This document shows positions 23,305 to 33,716 of a stretch of DNA of 64,000 nucleotides, piece by piece (within the stretch, counting starts at the first letter, position 1; every line of letters begins with the position of its first letter). Source of the stretch: Rotaria socialis (lineage: Eukaryota; Rotifera; Eurotatoria; Philodinida; Philodinidae); the NCBI GenBank assembly GCA_905331475.1, contig CAJNYU010000019.1, forward strand, positions 26,593 through 90,592, in the 5' to 3' direction. The notes under the pieces are model-generated. The model was not told the DNA's origin. It saw only the letters and a program-made list of their open reading frames with translations, and searched no databases. Position numbers and translations under genes: made by a program.

Positions 23305-24990
23305 AAATGATACGATCACGTGCTCATTCTCAATCAATAGCTCCATATCAATGACTTCAAGAACGGAATAAAAGTGAGTATGATTTTTCATTCGACTTCA
23401 TGTCTTTCATATCGAGAATATCGAGAATATTAACCAAACAATCTTTTTCCAGATATCGTGAACCATCTTCATACAGAAGCAAGTATTCGGAAACTAGAAT
23501 GAATAGCTAGTAGCTCTCTACGAAATGCGTCACATCAATGTTTGCTTCAACCTGACGATAGTTAAGTACGGCGTTTTATTCGATATCACTTTAACATATT
23601 GAAAAGTTATCTGGCATGTTTTTTTCTACATAAAACACTTCTTCTTCATCATTTTATCATTTTCTTCATCTAGAGAAACCAGCAGAACTTGCGCAATTTC
23701 TACGACAACGTGCTTATTGACAATGAATTGATGTACGTCGCTGGTTTCATCAACTTTCTGAAAGTTATGTATGACATTTGTTTTGTTTTTGTTTATTTCA
23801 TATCGAGAAAAATATCTGAACGATTTGTTTTTAGATAAAATAAATCATCATCATCTGATCATGTTTTCCCTCTAAATAATCAAGTGGACTTCTAAAAAGT
23901 GGTGCAAACAAAGCCTCATTTTTAACCAAATGCTTCGCATCAATGTTGCCTCTAAGCGAATGAAAGTTAAGTATGACGGTTCACTCGATTTCGTTTCTTT
24001 TATGCCCAGAAAATTATCCGACCGATTATTTTCTATACAAAAAGATTTGGTTTTACATAAACGTTTTCTTTATCTAGATAAAAATGAAAACCTTTCAAAA
24101 TTACTGCGAACAACTTCTGGCTCTCAATAAATTGGTCCATCTCTATCATTTCCACAATCCACTGCAAAGTAAATTACATTTTTTCACTTCATTCTGTTGT
24201 GTCATATCGAGTAAATTATCGGAACGATTTTTTTCTTGGTGAAGTGATATATTTCCATTCAAGCATTCTATTTATCTAGGTAAACACGAGTAGTTCTCAG
24301 AACTTGTGCGAGCATGCGCTCATTTTGAATCAACCACTTGGCGTCAGCCCTTTTCACAATCGAATGAAAGTTAAGTATGAATTTTACATATTCAGAAAAT
24401 CATTTCAGTGAACCTTTTGTATATGAAAAGATCTCCTTGTTTATAATCATTTTATCTTTCTAGATAAACAAGAGGAACTTTAGAAAATGTTAAGAACATG
24501 GGCTTATTCTCAATCAATTAGTCCGCGTCAATGGTTTAACCGGCCCACTTAAAGTTACGTATCATTATTCATTTTATTTTTGTTCTTCACATATCCAGAG
24601 AATTATGTGAAGATTTTTTTGTACATTAAATGTTTTATTTTCATTCAATCATTCTATTTATTTAGATAAAGAAGTGAACGCATTGAAACTGGTATGAATG
24701 TGTGCTCATTCTCAATGAATTACTTCAAGTCAAAGATTTATCCGACCCACTAGAAGTTAAGTATGATGTTTCCTTTCATCTCGTTTCATTCCTATAAAAA
24801 GATAAGTGGAAGGTTGTGTTCCTATGTGAAAATATTCCTTCATATATTAATTCTATCTATCGATTCAAAGAAGGTGAACTTTGTAAATCATCATGAAAGC
24901 ATTCACATTCACAATTTATCGACAAAAATCAGTGCGTTCTCTAATCGGTTTAAGGTGAAGCGTCAGTTCTTTTATGATATTGTGTTTGGC
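23305..24990 (+). repeat. Tandem array of about 200-bp units, each with a 90-nt exon-like segment
   Basis: Eight or nine diverged units with period close to 202 bp. In each, a pyrimidine-rich acceptor (mostly tttatctag) opens a segment that ends AAA before gttaagtatg, a donor-like site. The segments at 23674-23763, 24280-24369, 24464-24553 and 24666-24755 are each exactly 90 nt; 24078-24168 is 91; 23305-23373 and 23453-23560 are less regular. Read in phase 0, the units at 23674, 24078 and 24280 are fully open and give a 30-residue helical-looking repeat with a shared core (LILNQ or LALNK, then LV..., ending P-L/M-K or similar). Others contain stops. This fits a gene that grew by duplication of a symmetric exon and is now decaying. 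Confidence 0.6.
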
Positions 24991-27231
24991 TCCTAAGAAA
25001 AGTATAGACAGGCTCGTGTTTCTTTAAGGTGGTGGAGCTTTTTCCGTTTGCTACAAATAGATTAGTAAACAAAATTGTGTATAATTTGACCAACTAGTTG
25101 TACTTTACAGTTGACGACTACAGAATGATACTACTTGTTTTCAACCAGAATAAGATGACTATATTTTTTTCTAATTGAGTTGGCTTTGTTTAGAGAAGCT
25201 GTAAGCTATTTCGTAAGGTGCTGACATTATTTCTTTATGCAAGGCATTGATCGGGCGAAAGAGAGAAAGAAACAATGAATTGGATGGGTTCTGTGTATTG
25301 TTTTTTGATGATAAGTAGCCGTCGTATCAGTGAGGGGAGTGTTTCTACTAAAGTTTCTCAGCGAATGAGCAGTAGTATTATGTAGTTGAAAATAGCATTT
25401 CATGCGTAAAATTTAAGTTTCGATGAAGGCGCACACCCTTTATATATTCAGACTAGATACTTGATAACTTGAGTGCTCTATAATATGTTATTAATATTCG
25501 ATTCTTGCTCATTTTTTAATAATTTTTCTTTTAGATCTTTGGATTTGATCTCTTTTATCAATTAATGGAATTATGATCATAGATTCAATAGAAAGGTTTC
25601 GTATATGGGTGAGTGACATTTACTTTGAACTTTCAGATGCGTTTCACAATGCACGTTAGCAATTGTTGTCAATTGGTAGCTGCAATGTACTGATTTCTAG
25701 TAAGTTTTCAATTTAATCAGAGATGTTTTAAGAGAAAATTGTCATCTATTAATAACGCACGCTTTTATGTTTAGGTTTCATCAAACAAAGTCTTCAAAGT
25801 AAATACAGAATGTGCTGAATTGCAAATACTATTTGCTTAATATCTTATGTGAGAATATCGCAAGCGGCCAACGTCAATAGAAGTGAGTAAAAGTTTTCGT
25901 GTGACATCACAGAGAATTCATCTGAAGTAACCACTTAAAATCATTCCTCCAGGTTACTTACTCAGTTTTATGTTAATTTAGCTATCCTGGTTGTATTGAT
26001 TAGTCGCTGCTAGCAAGAGATTCGTACTATTCCTTTTAATCATCTTGATTTCGACTCAAGATCGAATTATCTTCAGGTTTTGTAGTTTCGCTCGTTTCTT
26101 GCTGAGTGAGTATTGGATTCTAAGACAAGATCGAGTAAGAGTTTCGACAAGTATGAAGCTCAAAACGAAGAGAAAATCACAGATATGTTTTTTTCCAGTC
26201 TCTGGGAGTCTACCATTCTCTTGTTAATTATTATAAAATGCCATAGATAGCGAGTGTTAGATACATATAATTATAAAAACTACAAATTATTCAGCATATC
26301 TCTCTTCGTAGACATTTGTCTATCATCAACCAAGGTGAAAAACAAAGTATTCAGTTATTCTCCGACCCCTGGAAGTAGCTCATTGTACTCTTGAATCACT
26401 CTATTTATCCTAATATCCTCACTGAAAACGATACTGAAGGTCCACAATCGCCTTCATAAACCTTCTCATAAACCCTTCAGGCAGTTGATGAGGTCCATAA
26501 CCGGTTTCATAAACCCTCTCACAAACGCTGGCGACCGTTCATGATGTCCATAAACGCTTTTAAATAGCATTTCTGAGAGGGGCTCATGGGTATAGTATTT
26601 TAATCAACCCTTGTTAGACTGAGTTTCAAAGATTATATGAGAACCTTTGTGTAAATTATCTACCCTTTTCAGGGGTTTATGAAAGTGCAACATGTCGCAA
26701 TCCTTTTAAGCATTTACGAATCTGATCAACCCTTCAATAAACCTTCCAGAAAGCATATTTAACGACAATAAAGTCCGTATGAAACCCTTTTTAGAGAGTT
26801 TATAACAGGGTTTATGACTCGTTGGTAAACGGTTGAAAAGGATTTGCTACACGTTGCACTTTCATAAACCCTTTTTTCGTTTATTATTCTATGGTTTTTT
26901 TTACAGTGATCGGTATACCAAGCATAATCATATGCCTTCTGATTGTCTAAAATATATCCAGCAAAATCTTCTTATGTAAGTGAAGGCATCATGCCTGAAT
27001 TGTTTTCATTTTGTCGAAATACTCCGAGAGGATATTGCTTCCTGTGTACAGTAATATAAATGCCTTAGAAGCATGAAATACATAGTCAAGCGTCATATTT
27101 TATATGAAGAACGATTATTTGACATTTTATTTTCTTGCCATTCTGACGCGAAATTTCATCAATTGCAACAACGAAACAAAATGAGAGATAATAATAAAAA
27201 GAGAAAAATAGAAAAACAACAAAATTTTATT
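24991..27231. other. 2.2-kb intergenic with one foldback element
   Basis: AT-rich, no supported gene. Contains the CACTG-ended element at 26420-26908. Confidence 0.5.
26420..26908. mobile_element. MITE-like foldback element, CACTG...CAGTG ends
   Basis: Starts cactgaaaacg and ends ttttttttacagtg. An internal imperfect hairpin pairs ggggtttatgaaagtgcaac (about 26674-26693) with gttgcactttcataaaccc (about 26853-26872). The body is rich in ataaaccctt motifs in both orientations. No open frame, hence non-autonomous. Related ends occur at 29438 and 62510. Target-site duplication not evident. Confidence 0.5.
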
Positions 27232-27675
27232 TCAAGCAATTGCATCCTCCCACCCTCTTTTAGAGAACGTTTTAACATTCTTAGTAAAAAGATGGTCGTA
27301 CAGTCCTAAACTTCTAGGTTTACTGCAGCTATAGAAATAATCTGGACGGAGCGAGATTGGAAGATTCCATTTGAGTAATATCGAGCGTGATAAGCATAGA
27401 AACACTCTTATCACAACGACATTCTTACACTCAAGAAGAATTGTAAAGAAACGCATAAAAATACCTTCAAAGAGCAAACATACGGCTCCATAAAGTTCGG
27501 TGATATTGTTGGAATAATACCATTGAATCATACTGGGACAAAAACAACTGACGAAAGATAACAAAATACCAGTTGAAGGGTTATTCTGAATATATTTATA
27601 AACTGTTGATTCCAGCGCAGTATCGCCAATGCAAAGTTGAGGAAAAACGTGATACAGTCTTCTGAATTTCTCCAA
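27232..27675 (-). CDS. Open frame of unknown nature, up to 147 codons
   Basis: The frame opens at a TTG, not an ATG, so if real it is an internal exon or has an unseen start. Two hydrophobic stretches (TGILLSFVSCFCPS; LYGAVCLLFEGIFMRFF) and about nine Cys. A donor-like GAAG/gtatttt occurs inside. No family recognised. It lies head-to-head with the gene at 27828. Confidence 0.2.
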   Translation of the reverse strand: MEKFRRLYHVFPQLCIGDTALESTVYKYIQNNPSTGILLSFVSCFCPSMIQWYYSNNITELYGAVCLLFEGIFMRFFTILLECKNVVVIRVFLCLSRSILLKWNLPISLRPDYFYSCSKPRSLGLYDHLFTKNVKTFSKRGWEDAIA

Positions 27676-27827
27676 AATCTTGAATATTTGGCACTATTTG
27701 AGAAATAGCATTAGTGTGTGAATATCAATATAAGTATTCTTATGATAATAGGTTGTCTCCTTTCTTTTCTTGCTGCATTTTACGACTCAAGACTCTGCCT
27801 ACCTACCATAATACTGCTTTCTTTTAG

Positions 27828-28780
27828 ATGGAATCGTCAAATAGAGATGGTAGTGCTGGCTATCAGCCCAGTGCACACGGCGGACGAAGTTCACGAGGGT
27901 TTATGCATCGAGCTAAGAATATTCATTGTAAGTGGATCACAAAATTTTCTCTTTGTCATGATATATTATATTAGCTTTTAACAGCAAAACTCAGTACGCC
28001 TATTGATCCTGATCTCGACGGTGTAGGTGTTCATGTGGACATACCGGATCTCGTTGATCGTTTTCAAAATGGCAATCAATTCAATGTTGGAGCAAGTGTA
28101 GATGGTAAGACTTGTTCATAAAATGTTTTGAGAGGTTCCAACTGAAAACTAGTTTAAAGCAAAACTATTACTCTAAGTTCTACTTAACGCAGTAATTGTA
28201 ATATCATTTGCATGCAGGTCTAAAGCCCTATGTGGATAAAAGAAATCAGAAAGTCGGATTTTCTTTGTTAAATGGAAGAGTCTGTCCGGACAGGGATATT
28301 GGTGCCGCCTTTGAGATTGGTAAAGTCGAAGGCGGTATTGATGGCCTCGGAGTTAAATACAACGCTTGTGGGGCAGCGACAAATGTTGCGTTGGGTCCGG
28401 TCGATGTAAGTGTACTATTGATGGCAAGAAGCTTTTCTTGAAGCTCTCACTTCATTGCGTTTTAGATCGGTGGAAAGCTTGGAACAGCAGAAGCTGGTGC
28501 AAAGATTTGGGAGCCTGATGTGGGCCTAGATGTTGGAATCAAGGCCAACGCCTCAGCCGTACAAGCGAATGTGGGGCCTATCAATATGAATGTAGGCGTG
28601 GGAGGTAAGTTCAGTCTTCTATTTGGATTGAAACTTAAATAAAGGCTTCTACTAGTTGATACTGGTGTGAAGTTTGGGAAAGAAGGAGTAGGAGTGGAAG
28701 TTCTGGGAACGGGTTTTCAGATCGGTCGAACCACAGGATTTTCGTTGTTTGGATCAAGTTTGTCTTTCAAACTATGGTAG
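27828..28780 (+). CDS. Gly/Val-rich repeat protein of unknown function, 223 aa, 5 exons
   Basis: Exons 27828-27927, 27985-28104, 28218-28405, 28466-28604 and 28656-28780 join in frame to 224 codons including stop, with GT-AG introns of 57, 113, 60 and 51 nt. The start is MESSNRDGSAGYQ. From about residue 60 the protein is a series of Gly/Val/Asn-rich strands with alternating small and hydrophobic residues (FNVGASVDGLKPYV, GGIDGLGVKYNACG, ATNVALGPVDIGGK, VGIKANASAV, NVGPINMNVGVGV, GFQIGRTTGFSLFGSSLSF), suggesting a repetitive beta structure. No signal peptide or membrane segment, two Cys pairs at most. The ATG follows directly on ctgctttcttttag, an acceptor, so a 5' UTR intron or spliced leader is likely. 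Function not assignable. The consistent splicing argues it is real. Confidence 0.8.
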
Positions 28781-29058
28781 AACTCATCTTGATTTCCACA
28801 GACATTTTTGGATGTCAATACTCTGGTGATATCTTTTTATTTTGAATTAGCAAACGTCAAATGGATACATTTTTTGCTGATTATTATGATTTTTATCGTC
28901 AGTTTTTTATAATTTTCTAAGCATTCAATTTATATTTTATTATATACATTAAAAATCTATTTTGAAAAAATCAAGAAAATACTGATCTATGTGTTTTAAG
29001 TATATGGGTTCGTTTTAGAGTAACGAAAGATACAAGGGATATATCAGCTTGTTCATCT

Positions 29059-29072
29059 GGGTGTGGGTGTGT
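29059..29072 (+). repeat. Interstitial telomere-like repeat, single arm
   Basis: ggtgtgggtgtgt-type stretch of TGTGGG units, followed by aggaagct. Confidence 0.5.
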
Positions 29073-29437
29073 AGGAAGCTACCACAATCGATTTCGACCT
29101 TGCTTAGGAGTCTCGTCAGGTGGCTTAATATCTTTAGGTCGATTTAAATTCAAACATAAAATTTTGAACAAAATCAATTCAAGACGAACTAGAATGGCTA
29201 ATGAATGAAGTGTGGTATGAATCGACTGGAGATTTTCTTTTGTTTGAATGTTGTGTTACCATGTGTTAGACATCGGTCCTGGGAAATGTTGGTTGTCGTG
29301 GTATGTTGTAATGATTTCGCCTTAGTAGATTTTCATAATGCATAGTAGAATCGTCGAGGAATGGTAATTTAAATGCTTATATCTGTATATCTAGAATGAA
29401 AATGATGATTAATTCAATTGTGAAAATCAATAGGTTA

Positions 29438-29600
29438 CACTGAAAAAAAAATAAGCCCTCTACGAAACTTAAAAGGGTTCCGAGATTTGCAACGAATTCG
29501 AAACCATTTTTCTTTATCATACGGAACCTTCGAGGTTCTTCAAGGGTTTCGTAAAGTCTCACAAAACCCTTAAAGATATCGGAGACTCCGACACANTTAT
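29438..29600. mobile_element. Fragment of CACTG-ended foldback element
   Basis: Begins cactgaaaaaaaaataagcc after ggtta. The body repeats aaacccttt/aagggtttcg-like and ggttccgag/ggaaccttcgagg motifs in opposite orientations, resembling the 26420-26908 element and the piece ending at 62510. The right end was not resolved. Confidence 0.4.
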
Positions 29601-30232
29601 AACTAACGCAAAGTATTGGTTGGTATTGGTAGATTTTCATTGTGAAAATTGGCAATCTTTATGTGTCTCCAAATGGTATTGTTACATCCCTACTTGGAAG
29701 TGGAGCTGGTTTTACCATTGTTGGATGTGGTCTTTTTTGTACTAACTCATGTCCAGTGTTACGATGACTTCGATGCCCAACAAATAGTCGAAGATTTATT
29801 GCTATTGTATCTTGAACTATTTCTGAATAAATCTTGTGTATGTCACGTTTCAGACGATGTAGTCGTTTTTCATGTGTATTATGAAGAAAGAGAGTGTTTG
29901 CGAATTTATTCGACTTATTTTATTTTGAAATTGTAGTGATCGTTGTTGTATTCTTCTGTATTGTGATTGTCAATCTCTTCGTGGAATGAAACAGCTGCAA
30001 TTCTATGTTATGTTTCTCGTTCTTTGACAGTGAGTTTTGGTAGTAAGGTATTTTTCATAGCTAAAAATTGATTCTCGTTGACAATGAGCGGTATCATAGA
30101 TGATTTTGACACTGAGCGACCGGAAAATTTTCTAAAATGTGTATCAATATACCTGGATGGATACCTAGCCGATGTATAGTATAGTAAAGGAATTTGACAA
30201 TTAATGAAAGAATGAATGTTCTTGACAGTGAG

Positions 30233-30579
30233 ACTTACCCATTACAGAGCAATATCAATCGAATAGCACGATGTTTCTTTTCAAAAATGTTCAATGTCGA
30301 TGAATAACGTACAGCTCAAAGAAGAGCAGCTTGCATAATATTCGAAAATACATGACGTGGATGATCAGAACTAAATGGTACAACACATGGTTCAGCTGCT
30401 GGTTTATGATGAGCAGGTGTGGATAGAATACCATTCTTAATATTGATCAGAAAATCAAGAAATGAAACACAACTACCAATAGTAGCTTCTAATTTGATGT
30501 TTGGATGAAAGTCATTAACTTTCTTGATGGCTGCCTCGATTTTTGTCTTTGGTTCATTAAAAGTAAAGAAGATACCCAT
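30233..30579 (-). pseudogene. Penelope-like retroelement reverse transcriptase, C-terminal remnant
   Basis: Minus-strand frame giving MGIFFTFNEPKTKIEAAIKK, then HPNIKLEATIGSCVSFLDFLI, NGILSTPAHHKPAAEP, PFSSDHPRHVFSNI; after an in-frame TGA at about 30315 it continues AVRYSSTLNIFEKKHRAI and RLILLCNG, followed by gtaagt. The FLD-x-x and HKPAAEP...SDHPRH order is characteristic of the RT C-terminal part of Penelope-like elements. Such elements (Athena) attach to bdelloid telomeres and retain introns, which fits the donor-like end. The 5' side is cut off by the island at 30573. Not functional. Confidence 0.65.
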
Positions 30580-30710
30580 GTTGCGAATACCGGATCGATT
30601 TTTGCGGTAAACCGCGGTATTTATCCGTTCTGCGGTAATGGGAGCCGGTAACCGGACCGGTAAAACCGCGGTTAACTGCCGATTTTCATGCGGTTTTTAT
30701 TACATGGGTA
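30573..30710. repeat. CCGCGGTA-rich foldback island with exact TACCCATGT ends
   Basis: Left end gatacccatgt and right end acatgggtatc are exact inverses of 11 bp. Between them are degenerate accgcggta, ccggtaac and ttaccgc motifs forming nested palindromes. About 138 bp. It abuts the Penelope remnant, so it probably inserted into it. Confidence 0.6.
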
Positions 30711-31343
30711 TCATCAATATATCCAGGATGGGTGTTGATCTTCTGTCCAATCGCACCCCACACCCACACCTCAAGAGCATGTGTGTTGATTATTTAAGAT
30801 TCATTTTCTTTTATCTCATATGAAACAAATATATGGAAGCTATCAAGTGAAATCAGACAAATCGGGAGTACAATATTGATATTCGTTATACAGTTGTTTC
30901 ATTTTAATTTCCGAATAAATTTAAAAAAAATATCCATCAAATCAATTCAAAAGCAAAAAAGTGTAAACTTCGATTTCGAATTAAACAGACATCCACTTAT
31001 CAAACCCATTGTTTTTTTAAGTTCATACTGATCATTACGATATAAAATATTTTTTAATTTCGTTATTTCAACCATGAAAAATGTATGTTGATGAAAATAA
31101 CGGCCAACTATAGTAAATGCATAATAATTCTGTTGTTATTTGTGATGATAAGAAGTATGGTGAAACAAGAGATAACGATACTGATCTGGGTTTTAAAGTC
31201 AACAAAAGGTAGATTGAATAGAAGGAACATTTTTGTATGATTTATATCTTTCATTGTTTTGAAGCATGTTGATATAAAAATGGTAGATACTTTCTTTTTG
31301 TAGAAATAAAAGCAAGAAAATTTACTGTTTGCTGTATTGAGCG
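30711..31343. other. Intergenic upstream of the beta-helix gene
   Basis: AT-rich promoter side of the next gene. It contains a telomere-like arm (accccacacccacacc) at 30755-30770 followed by tcaagag. Confidence 0.5.
30755..30770 (-). repeat. Interstitial telomere-like repeat, single arm
   Basis: CCCACA-type units on the plus strand, i.e. TGTGGG on the minus strand, followed by tcaagag, the flank shared with other copies. Confidence 0.5.
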
Positions 31344-33134
31344 ATGAAATTCAATTATCGATGGCTATTTCTAATAATTTCGTCGATGAACTATGTGTCG
31401 AGTGAAGGACACACATTTTTAGTCTCCGATTACGGTGTTTATCCGAATGATGATCTTGATGATACAATTGGAATTCAATTAGCTGTCAATGCAGCAATCA
31501 AGCATGGATTCGCTAGTGATATTATTTTTGAATACGGCATCTATACTATAACATCAACAATTTTGATTATGAATGCAACTGATTTAACAATACGAGGACA
31601 AGGAGCCGATCAAACATATTTGATTGGTTATAATCAAGTATCGATGTTTTTTACCCAATATTGTCAAGCTTTGACATTGACTTCATTTTCAATTGACTAC
31701 AATCCACTTCCATTTACAGCTGGTTATGTGGTTAATGTAGATGACAAATATCTTGATATTAAAGTGGTACCACCACATCAAGCTGATATCAATAGACAAG
31801 TTCAAGCCATTCTTCGGTATGATCCAATAGAAATGAGACCAGCTTTTGGTCCAAATACATATGAAATCTATCAAATGCCCCCTACCGATGCTAAGACTAC
31901 TGTTGTTTCACCTGGTGTATTACGATTACCATTGAGATTACCTTCGAAATTTCTTAAAGGAGATCCTATTGTGGCTCGTTATGCTTTTGGAGGTCATGCT
32001 ATTTATGGTCAAGATGTGACTGATATGACAATTCAATCAATCACTATTTATACATCATGGGGGATGGGCTTTGTTACATTGAGAGCCAGACGTTTAAATA
32101 TTATGAATTATCAAGTTTTACCACAAAATGGACGTTGGATGAGTTCAATTGTAGATTGTATGCACTTTGCAGATACGAGAGAATACATTTCTATATCCGA
32201 TAGTATATGTGAAGCAATGGGTGATGACGGTTTAAATGTTCATGCAGTTTTTTTTCTTGTAACAGAGATTATTAGCTCGAATACGATTATCATTGCAGCG
32301 ACCAATTGGACCGATCCACTTGATTTTGGAGTTGGTACGACTTTAGAATTTAGTTATAATCAACAACCATTTACAATTCATGAAAATGGGACAGTGTCTT
32401 CATTAATATTTAATTCTACAAATTCACGAAAAATAATCTTCACGAATTCAGTTTCTGTCAATGTTGGTGATTGGGTATGTGTCGCTAATACACCTTTGTT
32501 AACTATAAGAAATTTTACGGTTGCGAATAATCGTGCTCGTGGTGTTCTATTAGAAACACGAAATGTCGATATAAGAAAATCATTATTTAAACGAACAAGT
32601 GGACCTGCAGTTCTTATTCAACCATCAATATATTGGCATGAAGGTCCTGAAGCTCGAAATATTTCATTGAGTGAAAATATTTATATTGATAATAACGAAG
32701 GTATTGCACAGGAAAAAGGCATTATTACTATACTACCAGATCCACTTCAGTTAGTTCCAGTCATTAATGATATTCGAATAGAATCATCAACATTTTACTT
32801 TGGAATCTACAGTCAAGCACTTCTTCAATGCGATAATACAAATCTATTATTGATTCGTGGAAATTATATCGCAACAAACAGCTCAACACCTTTCATATCA
32901 ATATGCAACAGTCGAAATATATCTGCCGAGAACAATTGTGTAGTTAATAGTGAAACAAAAATTGATGAATATTATTCATTTGATCCAACAACACCATGCT
33001 CGAAGAATTTAAGTAGTTTAATTGATTTACCATCATCAGCATTTAATTCATCGTTTCCTCCACCAGTTGTTCTAAAAGATTTCTTTCTTCTCAATCGCCG
33101 ATATCGATTAAATAAGGGACAATATTTCGAGTAG
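31344..33134 (+). CDS. Secreted GH110-like right-handed beta-helix glycosidase, 596 aa, intronless
   Basis: An N-terminal hydrophobic signal (about residues 1-20, ending near VSSEG) indicates secretion. SDYGVYPNDDLDDT then opens the beta-helix. Family-like signatures are a VDCMHFADTREYISI segment, MGDDGLNVH at 292-300 with paired Asp294-Asp295, VANNRARGVLLETRNVDI, FKRTSGPAVLI and ARNISLSENIYIDNN, in the order seen in alpha-1,3-galactosidases of family GH110. That family removes terminal alpha-1,3-linked galactose from glycans and is best known from gut bacteria. Several N-glycosylation sequons (NLS, NIS, NSS) fit passage through the ER. No intron. Substrate is inferred from family only; a non-GH110 parallel beta-helix enzyme is possible. 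Confidence 0.75.
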   Translation: MKFNYRWLFLIISSMNYVSSEGHTFLVSDYGVYPNDDLDDTIGIQLAVNAAIKHGFASDIIFEYGIYTITSTILIMNATDLTIRGQGADQTYLIGYNQVSMFFTQYCQALTLTSFSIDYNPLPFTAGYVVNVDDKYLDIKVVPPHQADINRQVQAILRYDPIEMRPAFGPNTYEIYQMPPTDAKTTVVSPGVLRLPLRLPSKFLKGDPIVARYAFGGHAIYGQDVTDMTIQSITIYTSWGMGFVTLRARRLNIMNYQVLPQNGRWMSSIVDCMHFADTREYISISDSICEAMGDDGLNVHAVFFLVTEIISSNTIIIAATNWTDPLDFGVGTTLEFSYNQQPFTIHENGTVSSLIFNSTNSRKIIFTNSVSVNVGDWVCVANTPLLTIRNFTVANNRARGVLLETRNVDIRKSLFKRTSGPAVLIQPSIYWHEGPEARNISLSENIYIDNNEGIAQEKGIITILPDPLQLVPVINDIRIESSTFYFGIYSQALLQCDNTNLLLIRGNYIATNSSTPFISICNSRNISAENNCVVNSETKIDEYYSFDPTTPCSKNLSSLIDLPSSAFNSSFPPPVVLKDFFLLNRRYRLNKGQYFE

Positions 33135-33716
33135 TTATAGCAGCAAACATTTCGTTGAAAACAAATGGTATTTTCAATTTCGTCGTAGAATGTGGGGTGG
33201 TAGTACAGTTCATCGCATATGAATAATTCAGTATGTTATTTAATTCATCACCTTAATAAATATACTCCCACTAAAAATTGATATCGAAAGAATACTAGAG
33301 TGTTATAGAAAATTGGAATTACTGATTTTTAATGTTCACAGTATGGAAAACCTGCAATTCTATTTTGTTGGATCTCGGTTTGAGAAAAGAACATTTTTTT
33401 TGAGTACCATCCCATAATGTATTTGCATGTATTCAGAAGTTATAACATGTTGACTGTTTAGTCATCACCACTAGATTCCTATACGCATAGGATATAAGCG
33501 TAGATGTCGCTCAATGAGATATTCTCTATTACTTAATCGATGTTCACATTCACACTCTGCTTTCAAACTCAAAGTCCACAAAAAATAAAAGTATGAATAC
33601 ATCGCTGGATCTATGATAAGGCAAGTAAAAGCAGTCAAACAGGTGCCTCTATTCTCATACAAGTAGAAAAACGTAGTGTGATGTTTTGTGTATGGATTAA
33701 ACAATAAGTCACAGTA
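33135..33716. other. Intergenic between beta-helix and phosphatase genes
   Basis: About 580 bp of AT-rich spacer between two codirectional intronless genes; presumed terminator and promoter. Nothing else seen. Confidence 0.5.

Larger units (their letters stand above)
28781..30229. other. 1.4-kb intergenic
   Basis: AT-rich with a single telomere-like arm at 29059-29072, a CACTG-type foldback piece from 29438, and one unresolved base near 29596. The plus-strand open frame at 29649-29936 is Cys/Val-rich but shows no motif; not called. Confidence 0.5.

Noticed and set aside
23305..24990. CRISPR-like array
   Set aside because: Units are long, diverged and carry splice-like signals; the genome is eukaryotic.
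29649..29936. Plus-strand ORF of 95 codons
   Set aside because: No recognisable domain, no start context, and it lies in repeat-rich DNA.
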